A DNA stretch of 64,000 bases from Flavobacteriales bacterium. GTDB taxonomy: Bacteria; Bacteroidota; Bacteroidia; JACJYZ01. The stretch is taken from contig JACJYZ010000004.1 in assembly GCA_020635855.1 (NCBI GenBank), forward strand, positions 186,001 through 250,000, read 5' to 3'. The position numbers and the translations under genes are program-made. Of the stretch, positions 17,553-25,048 are shown piece by piece; position 1 is the first letter of the stretch; each line of letters begins with the position of its first letter. Below the pieces are notes generated by a model. That model saw nothing but the letters and a program-made list of their open reading frames with translations, did no database searches and was not told where the DNA came from.

Positions 17553-18395
17553 CTACGAATTAATGACGGTTCCGCTTTCCACCAGAAACCATTCATTTCT
17601 CAAGTTCTGTTTGTTGTATGGCATGATGTCTTTCGAGGGCCAGTTCACCACCCTTCCTCCGGAAGCTTCCACAATGGCCTGTCCTGCCGCCGTGTCCCAT
17701 TCCATCGTAGGAGCAAAACGCGGATAGTATTCGGCACAACCTTCTGCCACCATGCAAAGCTTCAGCGAACTGCCGATTGACAGCACTTCCACTTCGCCAT
17801 ATTTTACTTTCATTTCATCCATGAATGCCTCGGTCTCGGGCGACATGTGGGAGCGGCTACCTACCAATGTCACGGGGCGTGTGCCGCGATCCACAGGCAA
17901 CCGGATTCCATTTTCCACCAGACCAGTCAACAGATCCGTTGTGATGGATTCCGACATGATCTTTTTCAGCCCTTCCACCTTGAAGCCACCGATGGACCTA
18001 TTTCCGAAGTACAACACGTCGGTTACCGGCACATAGATAACACCTGCAATGGGTTTCTCGTCATGGATCAGGGCGATGTTTACGGTGAATTCTCCATTTC
18101 GTTTTATGAATTCTTTGGTACCATCCAGCGGATCCACCATCCAGAAGTATTCCCACCGATGACGTTCTTCGAAAGGGATGTCACTCCCTTCCTCACTCAG
18201 CAAGGGCAAACCGCTGTCTAGCAATTGGGCTTCGATCACCTTGTGGGCACGACTGTCTGCCTCGGTTAGCGGACTCCGGTCGTCTTTCATTTCAACGGCA
18301 ATGGGCCTTCCATACACATCGAGGATTTCGTCAGAAGCTTTTTCGGCCGCCCTGATGGCCAATTGGGTTAGTTTGTTCAATTCGTTAACGTCCAT
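17553..18395 (-). CDS. cysQ: 3'(2'),5'-bisphosphate nucleotidase
   Basis: About 280 residues of the inositol monophosphatase superfamily. Metal-binding motifs are seen as LLSEEG, DPLDGTKEF (WMVDPLDGTKEFIKRNGEFT) and WDTAAGQAIVEASGG near the C-terminus. CysQ hydrolyses PAP, the by-product of PAPS-dependent sulfation or reduction. The ATG at 18395 is chosen (MDVNELNKLTQLA); the open frame to 18440 would overlap the permease gene. It sits between the SLC13 permease and gmd and close to the divergent cysC-cysD-cysN genes. Confidence 0.93.
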   Translation of the reverse strand: MDVNELNKLTQLAIRAAEKASDEILDVYGRPIAVEMKDDRSPLTEADSRAHKVIEAQLLDSGLPLLSEEGSDIPFEERHRWEYFWMVDPLDGTKEFIKRNGEFTVNIALIHDEKPIAGVIYVPVTDVLYFGNRSIGGFKVEGLKKIMSESITTDLLTGLVENGIRLPVDRGTRPVTLVGSRSHMSPETEAFMDEMKVKYGEVEVLSIGSSLKLCMVAEGCAEYYPRFAPTMEWDTAAGQAIVEASGGRVVNWPSKDIMPYNKQNLRNEWFLVESGTVINS

Positions 18396-18403
18396 GTGCT
18401 GTA

Positions 18404-20173
18404 TTAAAGTTGGTAGGTCCAGGTGAGCACAGCTGCACAAACAAGTGCATACATGATGGTAAGCGGGGCACCGTACCTGAAAAAATCCTTGAATGAATAA
18501 CTACCCGGTCCGTATACCATCAGGTTGGTCTGATAGCCTACCGGTGTGATGAAACTGGCCGCCCCGCCGAATGCCACCACCAGAATGAAAGGCGGAATGG
18601 CCAGATGCAGTGTTTCCGCCATCTGAACAGATATGGGAAAAATAAGTGCCACCGCGGCTTTCGTGGTGATGAAGGCCGCCAACAGGTTGGTAACGATGAA
18701 AATCGAAAGGAGGATCATAAATGGTCCCAACGACCGGGCCATGGTTGCCATGCCACCTGAAACAAAGGCCGCCGTTCCGGAATTGATCATTGCTTTACCG
18801 AAAGCGATTCCCAACGCAATGAGCATGATCAACTCAAAGTCGATGCTTTTGCGGATTTCATGAGATGGTACCACGCGGATCATGAGGCCAATGGCAAGTA
18901 CAATAACCAGCCCGGTGAACATCGTAAGCACATGCAACATGGAAAGCACAATGGCCAGCACCACCCCCGCCAGCACCAACAAAGACTTCCACAGTACCAC
19001 ATTCTCCTTTTCCTGCAGTTGGTTGATGACATAAAATGCCGGAATATTAGCTGTTCGTTTTACAAAGTCTTTACCACCCAGCACCAACAGGGAATCTCCG
19101 GCCTGCAGCGCCACCTCGCCGATTTTGCCTGACAATTTTTCACCGTTGCGATGTACGGCCAGGATGGCTGCATCGTATTTTGCGCGGAAGTCGGAATCCT
19201 TGACCATCTTACCGATCAGGTTCGAGTTGTGAGAGATCACCACTTCCACGATGTTGGCCTTTCCACCTCCAGGAACCTCACAGGCTTCGGGAAGGGACAG
19301 ACCAAGCGAAGGTTGCGTGAGTTCTTCGATCGCGTCGGTTGCACCTGTAAAAATCAACTTGTCTCCAACTTCCAGCACTTCATCCGGAGATACCGGGGCC
19401 CGTACTTTTTGCTGCCTGACAATCTCAATCAGGAACAACCCTTTCAGGTTACGCAAACCGGCGGCTCCCACACTTTTCCCCACGAGGCGGCTGCCCGACT
19501 GCACCACGGCTTCAACAAAATAATCGCGGCTGTGTGCCACGAAGTCCTCTACCGAATCTTTATGATCGGGCAGGATCCTGCCTCCGAAAAAGATCATATA
19601 CAATACGCCCAGAACCGTGGTCGCAAGGCCGACCGGTGCGAAGTCAAAAATCCCCAATGACGGATAGCCGGCCTCCACGGCCAGTCCGTTCACGATCAGG
19701 TTGGTTGATGTGCCGATCAAGGTTATGCACCCCCCAAGGATGGCTGCGAACGACAAAGGCATGAGCAACTTGGAAGGCGATATACCGCTTTTCCTTGACC
19801 ATGAATCCACAAATGGCATCATCATGGCAACAAGCGGGGTGTTGTTGAAAAAGGCCGACAACGAAGCAACGGTAACGGTAAGTCTTGCCTGGATAACAGG
19901 CAGCGACATGGATTTACCCATCATGTGCACCAGGAGTGATTCCACCGCAGACGCCTTGCGAATCATGTCGCTGATGATCAGCAACAGCACAATCACGGCC
20001 AGTTGCTCGTTGGCAAAACCGTGCAGGGCCTCTTCCGGTGAAATAATGTTGCATGCCACCAGGGCCACCCCTGCAATAAAAAAGGTGATGGCAGGACGGA
20101 ACCACTCAAGGTAGAGGCTGAGGAGCAAAAAGCCCACAATGAGCAGCATCAGAATGATCTGAAAATGAGGCAT
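18404..20173 (-). CDS. SLC13-family permease with two RCK_C domains, probable sulfate/anion transporter
   Basis: About 589 residues. Two clusters of membrane helices flank a soluble middle part (about residues 200-380) with two TrkA-C/RCK_C-like repeats, each ending in a LxxGDxLLxxG-type strand (VLEVGDKLIFTGATD and ALQAGDSLLVLGGKD). The FFNNTPLVAMMMPFV and GGCITLIGTSTNLIVNGL stretches are the conserved helix-break signatures of DASS/SLC13 carriers, and GGAASFITPVGYQTNLMVYG is the second. This layout is typical of Na+-coupled sulfate carriers such as SAC1-like proteins. Next to cysQ and sulfate activation genes, sulfate is the likely substrate. The ATG at 20173 is used; the frame extends to 20233. 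Confidence 0.88.
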   Translation of the reverse strand: MPHFQIILMLLIVGFLLLSLYLEWFRPAITFFIAGVALVACNIISPEEALHGFANEQLAVIVLLLIISDMIRKASAVESLLVHMMGKSMSLPVIQARLTVTVASLSAFFNNTPLVAMMMPFVDSWSRKSGISPSKLLMPLSFAAILGGCITLIGTSTNLIVNGLAVEAGYPSLGIFDFAPVGLATTVLGVLYMIFFGGRILPDHKDSVEDFVAHSRDYFVEAVVQSGSRLVGKSVGAAGLRNLKGLFLIEIVRQQKVRAPVSPDEVLEVGDKLIFTGATDAIEELTQPSLGLSLPEACEVPGGGKANIVEVVISHNSNLIGKMVKDSDFRAKYDAAILAVHRNGEKLSGKIGEVALQAGDSLLVLGGKDFVKRTANIPAFYVINQLQEKENVVLWKSLLVLAGVVLAIVLSMLHVLTMFTGLVIVLAIGLMIRVVPSHEIRKSIDFELIMLIALGIAFGKAMINSGTAAFVSGGMATMARSLGPFMILLSIFIVTNLLAAFITTKAAVALIFPISVQMAETLHLAIPPFILVVAFGGAASFITPVGYQTNLMVYGPGSYSFKDFFRYGAPLTIMYALVCAAVLTWTYQL

Positions 20174-20194
20174 GGCGGATCCTGGTTTCGGGTG

Positions 20195-20202
20195 CAAAAG
20201 TA
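20195..20202 (-). promoter_or_regulatory. Putative -7 element for the SLC13-cysQ-gmd-fcl unit
   Basis: Minus-strand TACTTTTG, 21 bases before the ATG at 20173. It faces away from the cysC promoter element in the same divergent intergenic region. No good -33 box. Confidence 0.45.
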
Positions 20203-20295
20203 AGGATTGGGATCGGATTCCCCCCTTATCCATCCCCCAAGGCCGCCGGGCGCAATCTAAAGCACCTGTGTTATCGGCCGTTTCCTATTAATTCT

Positions 20296-20303
20296 TAACT
20301 TTG
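20296..20303 (+). promoter_or_regulatory. Putative -7 element for cysC-cysD-cysN
   Basis: Plus-strand TAACTTTG, an exact TAnnTTTG match, only 11 bases before the cysC ATG at 20315. Transcription would start about four bases after the box, giving a leader of well under ten bases. No clear TTTG is seen about 20 bases upstream. Confidence 0.45.
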
Positions 20304-20314
20304 CACACCTTCAC

Positions 20315-20950
20315 ATGAAAACCCACAAGGAAAGACATATTTATCCCATCTTCAACGAGATACTGGGAAGAAATGAAAAGGAAGCTTTTCTGAATCAGAA
20401 GGCGGTTGTGATTTGGATGACCGGCCTTTCAGGTTCCGGAAAAAGCACCGTAGCCAAGCACCTGGAAAGACTTTTGTTTTCCAAAGGCTTTTTCACCCAG
20501 GTCATCGACGGCGACAATGTGCGTACCGGTATCAATAACAACCTGGGATTCTCCAAAGAGGACCGGAACGAGAACATCCGTCGCGTGGCGGAAGTATCCA
20601 AGCTCTTTCTCAACTGCGGCATTATCACCATCAACTGTTTTGTAAGCCCTACCGTGGCATACCGCCAAATGGCGAAGGAGATCATCGGCGATGAGGATTT
20701 CCTGGAAGTATATATCAATGCACCGGTTGAGGTTTGTGAACAAAGGGATGTGAAGGGACTTTATAAGAAAGCACGCGCAGGAGAGATCAAGGATTTCACC
20801 GGAATCAGCGCGCCGTTCGAGGCCCCGGAACATCCGGACCATGAGATCCGGACCGACCAGACCACGGTTGAAGAAGCCGTGCAGGCATTGTTCGAATACC
20901 TGGAACCACATATCAGCTTCCAGGGAAAACCCGGGCCGGATCAAGATTGA
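20315..20950 (+). CDS. cysC: Adenylylsulfate (APS) kinase
   Basis: 211 residues. The P-loop is GLSGSGKST in VIWMTGLSGSGKSTVAK, followed by the APS-kinase signatures DGDNVRTGINNNLGFSKEDR and RRVAEV, and FVSPTVAYRQMA. It phosphorylates APS to PAPS, the sulfuryl donor. The next in-frame Met is inside the P-loop region, so the ATG at 20315 must be the start. First gene of a plus-strand unit with cysD and cysN. PAPS, not only sulfite, is therefore an intended product. Confidence 0.95.
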   Translation: MKTHKERHIYPIFNEILGRNEKEAFLNQKAVVIWMTGLSGSGKSTVAKHLERLLFSKGFFTQVIDGDNVRTGINNNLGFSKEDRNENIRRVAEVSKLFLNCGIITINCFVSPTVAYRQMAKEIIGDEDFLEVYINAPVEVCEQRDVKGLYKKARAGEIKDFTGISAPFEAPEHPDHEIRTDQTTVEEAVQALFEYLEPHISFQGKPGPDQD

Positions 20951-20995
20951 AGACCAGCTAATACATTGCATCTAAAACATACCAAACACACCCAC

Positions 20996-21901
20996 ATGAA
21001 ATCATATAACCTCAGCCACCTCAGGGAACTGGAAGCCGAGTCGATCTTTGTGATCAGGGAAGTGGCTGCACAATTTGAGAATCCGGCCCTGCTTTTTTCA
21101 GGTGGCAAAGATTCCATTGTGATGGTACACCTGGCCAGGAAGGCGTTCTGGCCGGCAAAACTGCCCTTCCCCCTTGTACATATTGATACAGGCCACAATT
21201 TTGATGAAACGCTGGTGTATCGCGATGAACTGGTGAACAAGATCGGTGCCCGCCTGATCGTGGGTTCCGTGCAGCAGTCGATCGATGAAGGAAAAGCAAC
21301 CGAAGAGAAAGGCCCCAATGCGAGCCGCAATGCCCTGCAAACGGTAACACTGCTGGATACCATCGAACAACACAAATTCGATGCGGCCCTCGGCGGCGCC
21401 CGGCGCGATGAAGAAAAAGCCCGTGCCAAGGAACGCTTCTTCTCGCACAGAGATGAATTCGGCCAGTGGGATCCCAAGAACCAACGACCCGAGTTGTGGA
21501 ACATCTTCAACGGACGCAAACACATCGGTGAACACTTCCGTGTATTCCCGATCAGCAACTGGACGGAAATGGACGTGTGGCAGTACATCCTGCTTGAAAG
21601 CATCGCCCTGCCTTCCCTCTACTTCTCCCATACCCGCAAAGTGGTTAAACGTGACGGCATGTGGCTCGCCCATTCCGATTACCTGAACCTCCGTGACAGT
21701 GACCAGGTGGAAGAAAAAGTGGTTCGGTTCCGCACCATCGGCGACATGACCTGTACCGGTGCCGTGGAATCACCGGCAGCCACCCTTCAGGATATCATCG
21801 AGGAAGTGGCTGCATCCCGTGTGACCGAACGTGGCGGACGTGCAGATGACAAACGCTCCGAAGCCGCCATGGAAGACCGCAAAAAGGCAGGTTACTTTTA
21901 A
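20996..21901 (+). CDS. cysD: Sulfate adenylyltransferase subunit 2
   Basis: 301 residues, an ATP-pyrophosphatase-fold protein: LLFSGGKDSIVMVHLA is the PP loop and HIDTGHNFDETLVYRDE the second signature, followed by ALGGARRDEEKARAKER and IFPISNWTEMDVW-type sequence (here VFPISNWTEMDVWQYI). It adenylates sulfate to APS together with the CysN GTPase. The ATG at 20996 (MKSYNLSHLRELEAES) matches the usual N-terminus; an earlier ATG at 20966 adds ten His/Lys/Thr-rich residues unlike the family. It lies 45 bases after cysC. Confidence 0.96.
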   Translation: MKSYNLSHLRELEAESIFVIREVAAQFENPALLFSGGKDSIVMVHLARKAFWPAKLPFPLVHIDTGHNFDETLVYRDELVNKIGARLIVGSVQQSIDEGKATEEKGPNASRNALQTVTLLDTIEQHKFDAALGGARRDEEKARAKERFFSHRDEFGQWDPKNQRPELWNIFNGRKHIGEHFRVFPISNWTEMDVWQYILLESIALPSLYFSHTRKVVKRDGMWLAHSDYLNLRDSDQVEEKVVRFRTIGDMTCTGAVESPAATLQDIIEEVAASRVTERGGRADDKRSEAAMEDRKKAGYF

Positions 21902-21951
21902 TCGAATCAAGCATACGGTTTACTCCATCTATATCAAGTATATTCCCGCAC

Positions 21952-23229
21952 ATGAATCAAAAAGTTGACACCGAAGGTTACCTGAACATGGAACTGCTGC
22001 GCTTCACCACAGCAGGCAGTGTAGACGACGGCAAAAGTACCCTCATCGGTCGCTTGCTTTACGATAGCAAGTCCATTTTCGAAGACCAGTACGAGGCCAT
22101 CAAAAACACCAGCGAGAAACGCGGCGATGCTCACATCGACCTCTCCCTGCTCACCGACGGCCTGCGCGCCGAACGTGAACAAGGTATCACCATTGATGTT
22201 GCCTACAGGTACTTCGCAACCCCCAAGAGAAAATTCATTATTGCAGATACACCCGGCCACATCCAGTATACCCGCAACATGGTGACCGGTGCCTCTACAG
22301 CCAACCTGGCCATCATCCTAGTGGATGCACGCCATGGCGTGGTGGAACAAACCTGCCGCCATGCATTCATCGCTTCGCTGCTGCGTATCCCGCACGTGGT
22401 GGTATGCGTGAACAAAATGGACCTGGTGGATTATAAAGAAGAGGCTTTCGATAAGATCCATGACGACTTCGAGGCATTCGCTTCCAAGCTGGATGTAACA
22501 GATGTTCGCTTCATCCCCATCAGTGCCCTCAAAGGCGATAACGTGGTAAACCGTTCTGAAAACATGAGCTGGTATGACGGACCTACCCTGCTGTACCTCC
22601 TGGAAAACATTCACATCGCCAGCGATAACAACCACATAGATCGCCGTTTCCCGGTGCAGTATGTGGTGCGCCCCCAATCCGATGAATACCATGATTTCCG
22701 GGGATATGCCGGTCGCATTGCAGGCGGCGTGTTCAAAATCGGTGATGAAGTAATGGTACTGCCCTCGGGCTTTTCATCCAAGATCAAATCCATCCACCTG
22801 ATGGACCAGGAACTGGAAGAAGCATTTGCACCTATGTCGGTAACCATGACCCTGGAAGATGACATTGATATCAGCCGTGGCGACATGCTCGTACGTGAAG
22901 ATAACTCTCCGAATAACAACCAGGATCTGGAACTGATGGTTTGTTGGATGAACGAGAAAAAACTTTCACCACGCAATAAGTACTACCTGAAGCATACCTC
23001 ACGTGACGTGAGGTGCGTGGTGAAGGAGATCAAGTACCGCGTCGACATCAATACCCTTCATCGCATTGAAGATGTGGAAAGCCTCGGATTGAACGAGATC
23101 GGCCGCATCTCCATTCGTACAACTGCCCCGCTGTTTTTCGACGGATACCGGAAGAACCGTACCACCGGCAGCCTGATCCTGATTGATGAAGCCACCAATG
23201 AAACGGTGGGTGCGGGGATGATTATTTGA
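21952..23229 (+). CDS. cysN: Sulfate adenylyltransferase subunit 1 (GTPase)
   Basis: 425 residues of an EF-Tu-like GTPase. The motifs are GSVDDGKSTLIGRLLYD (G1), EREQGITIDVAYRYF (G2), ADTPGHIQYTRNMVTGA (G3), NKMDLVDY (G4) and the SALKG-type G5 (ISALKGDNV), then two beta-barrel domains. GTP hydrolysis by CysN drives sulfate adenylation by CysD. It has no fused CysC domain, in line with the separate cysC gene upstream. It ends 59 bases before a long bidirectional hairpin. Confidence 0.96.
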   Translation: MNQKVDTEGYLNMELLRFTTAGSVDDGKSTLIGRLLYDSKSIFEDQYEAIKNTSEKRGDAHIDLSLLTDGLRAEREQGITIDVAYRYFATPKRKFIIADTPGHIQYTRNMVTGASTANLAIILVDARHGVVEQTCRHAFIASLLRIPHVVVCVNKMDLVDYKEEAFDKIHDDFEAFASKLDVTDVRFIPISALKGDNVVNRSENMSWYDGPTLLYLLENIHIASDNNHIDRRFPVQYVVRPQSDEYHDFRGYAGRIAGGVFKIGDEVMVLPSGFSSKIKSIHLMDQELEEAFAPMSVTMTLEDDIDISRGDMLVREDNSPNNNQDLELMVCWMNEKKLSPRNKYYLKHTSRDVRCVVKEIKYRVDINTLHRIEDVESLGLNEIGRISIRTTAPLFFDGYRKNRTTGSLILIDEATNETVGAGMII

Positions 23230-23230
23230 G

Positions 23231-23256
23231 CATACAGCAACAGCATACAGCAACAG
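23231..23256 (+). repeat. Two tandem 13-bp CATACAGCAACAG units
   Basis: Two exact head-to-tail copies of CATACAGCAACAG directly after the cysN stop, followed by a third decayed unit (CATACTGCAG). The same word makes up the inverted repeats that bound the four-helix-bundle cassette at 38872-39475, so this looks like a solo relative of that repeat family. Confidence 0.8.
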
Positions 23257-23288
23257 CATACTGCAGGAGCAAGAGTAAAACATCAAGG

Positions 23289-23344
23289 CATAAGAATAAC
23301 AAACGCCCCGCTGCAAGTGCAACGGGGCGTTTGTTATTCTTATG
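23289..23344. terminator. Bidirectional terminator between cysN and tonB
   Basis: A perfect 22-base inverted repeat (arms 23289-23310 and 23323-23344) around a 12-base loop, with a GC core (CGCCCCG/CGGGGCG) and outer AT-rich arms whose 3' sides contain TTTGTTATTCTT on either strand. It sits between two convergent genes and can serve both. Confidence 0.88.
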
Positions 23345-23352
23345 TGTATCGA

Positions 23353-24072
23353 TTAGCGAAGCTGGAAGCGTACCGGCAGCGTAAAGCTACAGCGTACGGC
23401 TTTACCGCGTTGCTTACCGGGTTTCCACTTGGGCATGGCGTTCACCACGCGGATGGCTTCTTCGTCACAGCCACCTCCGATACCACGTAATACCTTCACA
23501 CTGGTGATGCTGCCATCTTCCAGCACAACGAAACCTACGTGAACGGTACCGGTGATATTTGCATCCACCGCTTTGGGCGGGTACTTCATGTTCTTCTGCA
23601 GGAACAGTTGCATTTTCTGGAAGGCGCACATGTCTTTCTGCTGGTTGCTGCCTTTCTCGTTTTCACAACCCGGGAAACGCGGCATGTCTTCCACGATCAC
23701 AAACACCTGGGGTTCGGCCGCTTCTTCTTCTGCGGGAGGAGGCGCTTCAATTATCATTTCCTCATCGGCTTCGGAGTTGAACAGATCCTGATCGTTGTTC
23801 ACTTCCTCATCGTCCTTTACAATTTCCAACTCTTCCGGCGGGGCGGGAGGCGGCGGGGGCGGAGGCGGTGGGGGTTGATCCTGACGGGTAACCGGAATCA
23901 TATCTTCTTCTTCCATTTCAACGGTCACAGCGCCCAGGTCCATGAGCTTCCGGTCATACATCTTCCACCTGAAAGCAACCAGCGTGATGGCCAGAACGAC
24001 CACGTAGCTGATGAGCAAAAAGGAAGACCTCTTTCTTTCGAGATCGGCTTCCGGAGATTTTTCTACTGACAT
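23353..24072 (-). CDS. tonB: Energy transducer TonB
   Basis: 239 residues: a short cytoplasmic N-terminus, one membrane anchor (FLLISYVVVLAITLVAFRW), a periplasmic Pro-rich spacer (ten consecutive Pro residues), an acidic stretch, then the TonB C-terminal domain (YPPKAVDANITGTVHVGFVV, VLRGIGGGCDEEAIRVVNAM, WKPGKQRGKAV, FTLPVRFQL). It would couple the proton gradient to outer-membrane receptors. A Cys pair in the linker (FPGCENEKG and KDMCAFQKM) is seen in many Bacteroidota TonBs. No ExbB/ExbD gene is adjacent. Confidence 0.93.
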   Translation of the reverse strand: MSVEKSPEADLERKRSSFLLISYVVVLAITLVAFRWKMYDRKLMDLGAVTVEMEEEDMIPVTRQDQPPPPPPPPPPAPPEELEIVKDDEEVNNDQDLFNSEADEEMIIEAPPPAEEEAAEPQVFVIVEDMPRFPGCENEKGSNQQKDMCAFQKMQLFLQKNMKYPPKAVDANITGTVHVGFVVLEDGSITSVKVLRGIGGGCDEEAIRVVNAMPKWKPGKQRGKAVRCSFTLPVRFQLR

Positions 24073-24163
24073 GTCTTTTCTTTTTTTATTGAGGCGGCCT
24101 TCAATAGGATGCTAAAGTAGCGAATTTTCCACAAAACCTTTATGAAAAATTTGTACGAACCGG

Positions 24164-24568
24164 CTAGTCTTGCCTGTGGCATTGACCGGGCTGGAGGTTG
24201 CCATATACAACCAGATACAGTGCAACACCCAATGTAGCTCCTACCCCGTTGGCCATCATATCAACCCAATCTGCAGATCTGTGGGTGAATACCACCCATT
24301 GCAACAACTCGGTACATGCACCATACAGCAGGGTGAAAAGCCAGGCATAGCCTATGGCATGATAACGCAACGTAAAGAACCGGTATTGTTTTTTAAAGCC
24401 TACGGTCAAAGAGGCTGCCTGAATAGCAAAGATGGTGGCATGGGTTGCTTTGTCAAATGAAAACAAATCCCACAGGTCACAATCCGGCAACTCATCTCCC
24501 GGAATTCCGCACAACAAGAGAATCACCCCTGCCCACAGCAGGGCAAAAGCATTGTGCTTGAAAAACAT
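24164..24568 (-). CDS. VanZ family membrane protein
   Basis: 134 residues with four membrane helices (ALLWAGVILLLCGIPG, ATIFAIQAASLTVGF, AIGYAWLFTLLYGACTELLQW, DMMANGVGATLGVALYLVVYG). FDKATHATIFAI, GACTELLQ and RSADWVDMMANGVGA are the VanZ-like signatures (conserved D, K, H, E, Q and DxxxN). The cellular role of these proteins is not settled; the name comes from a teicoplanin-resistance cluster. It lies six bases after gcvH in the same unit. Confidence 0.88.
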   Translation of the reverse strand: MFFKHNAFALLWAGVILLLCGIPGDELPDCDLWDLFSFDKATHATIFAIQAASLTVGFKKQYRFFTLRYHAIGYAWLFTLLYGACTELLQWVVFTHRSADWVDMMANGVGATLGVALYLVVYGNLQPGQCHRQD

Positions 24569-24574
24569 CGTGGC

Positions 24575-24955
24575 TTACTCGCCTACCAGCTCGCGGTATT
24601 GCTCGGCTGTCAGCAGGCTGTCGAGTTCATCGGCCGATCCAACGGTGATCTTCACCATCCAACCTTCCTTGTAAGGATCTTTGTTCACCAACTCGGGGTT
24701 TGCTTCCAAAGACTTGTTCCATTCCAGAACTTCGCCGGTAAGGGGCATGAACAGGTCCGACACGGTCTTCACCGCTTCAACGGTTCCGAACACATCCTCT
24801 TTGGCCAGGTTATCACCCACGGAATTGATATCGATAAATACAATGTCTCCCAATTCGCCCTGAGCGAAATCGGTGATACCTATCCACGCTTCATTTCCTT
24901 CCACGCGTACCCACTCGTGATCTTTGGTGTATTTCAGATTTTCCGGAATGTTCAT
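24575..24955 (-). CDS. gcvH: Glycine cleavage system H protein
   Basis: 126 residues, the usual length. TKDHEWVRVEGNEAWIGIT is the N-terminal signature and FGTVEAVKTVSDLFMPLTG carries the lipoylated lysine (about residue 63). It shuttles the aminomethyl group between the P, T and L proteins of glycine cleavage. The P and T genes are not here. A full promoter (TTG, 19 bases, TATTTTTG) precedes it, so gcvH-vanZ-tonB can be read separately from sprA. Confidence 0.96.
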   Translation of the reverse strand: MNIPENLKYTKDHEWVRVEGNEAWIGITDFAQGELGDIVFIDINSVGDNLAKEDVFGTVEAVKTVSDLFMPLTGEVLEWNKSLEANPELVNKDPYKEGWMVKITVGSADELDSLLTAEQYRELVGE

Positions 24956-24971
24956 TGCTTTAATTTTTTGT

Positions 24972-25001
24972 CAAAAATACATTTTTTTCAATTGCATCCA
25001 A
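24972..25001 (-). promoter_or_regulatory. Promoter of gcvH-vanZ-tonB
   Basis: Minus-strand TTG (24999-25001), 19 bases, TATTTTTG (24972-24979), 17 bases before the gcvH ATG. Both boxes and the spacing match the Bacteroidota consensus. Confidence 0.7.
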
Positions 25002-25048
25002 CGCCTGAATCAGACCTTGTAAAAAGCTTCGGATTATCATCTGAGGCC

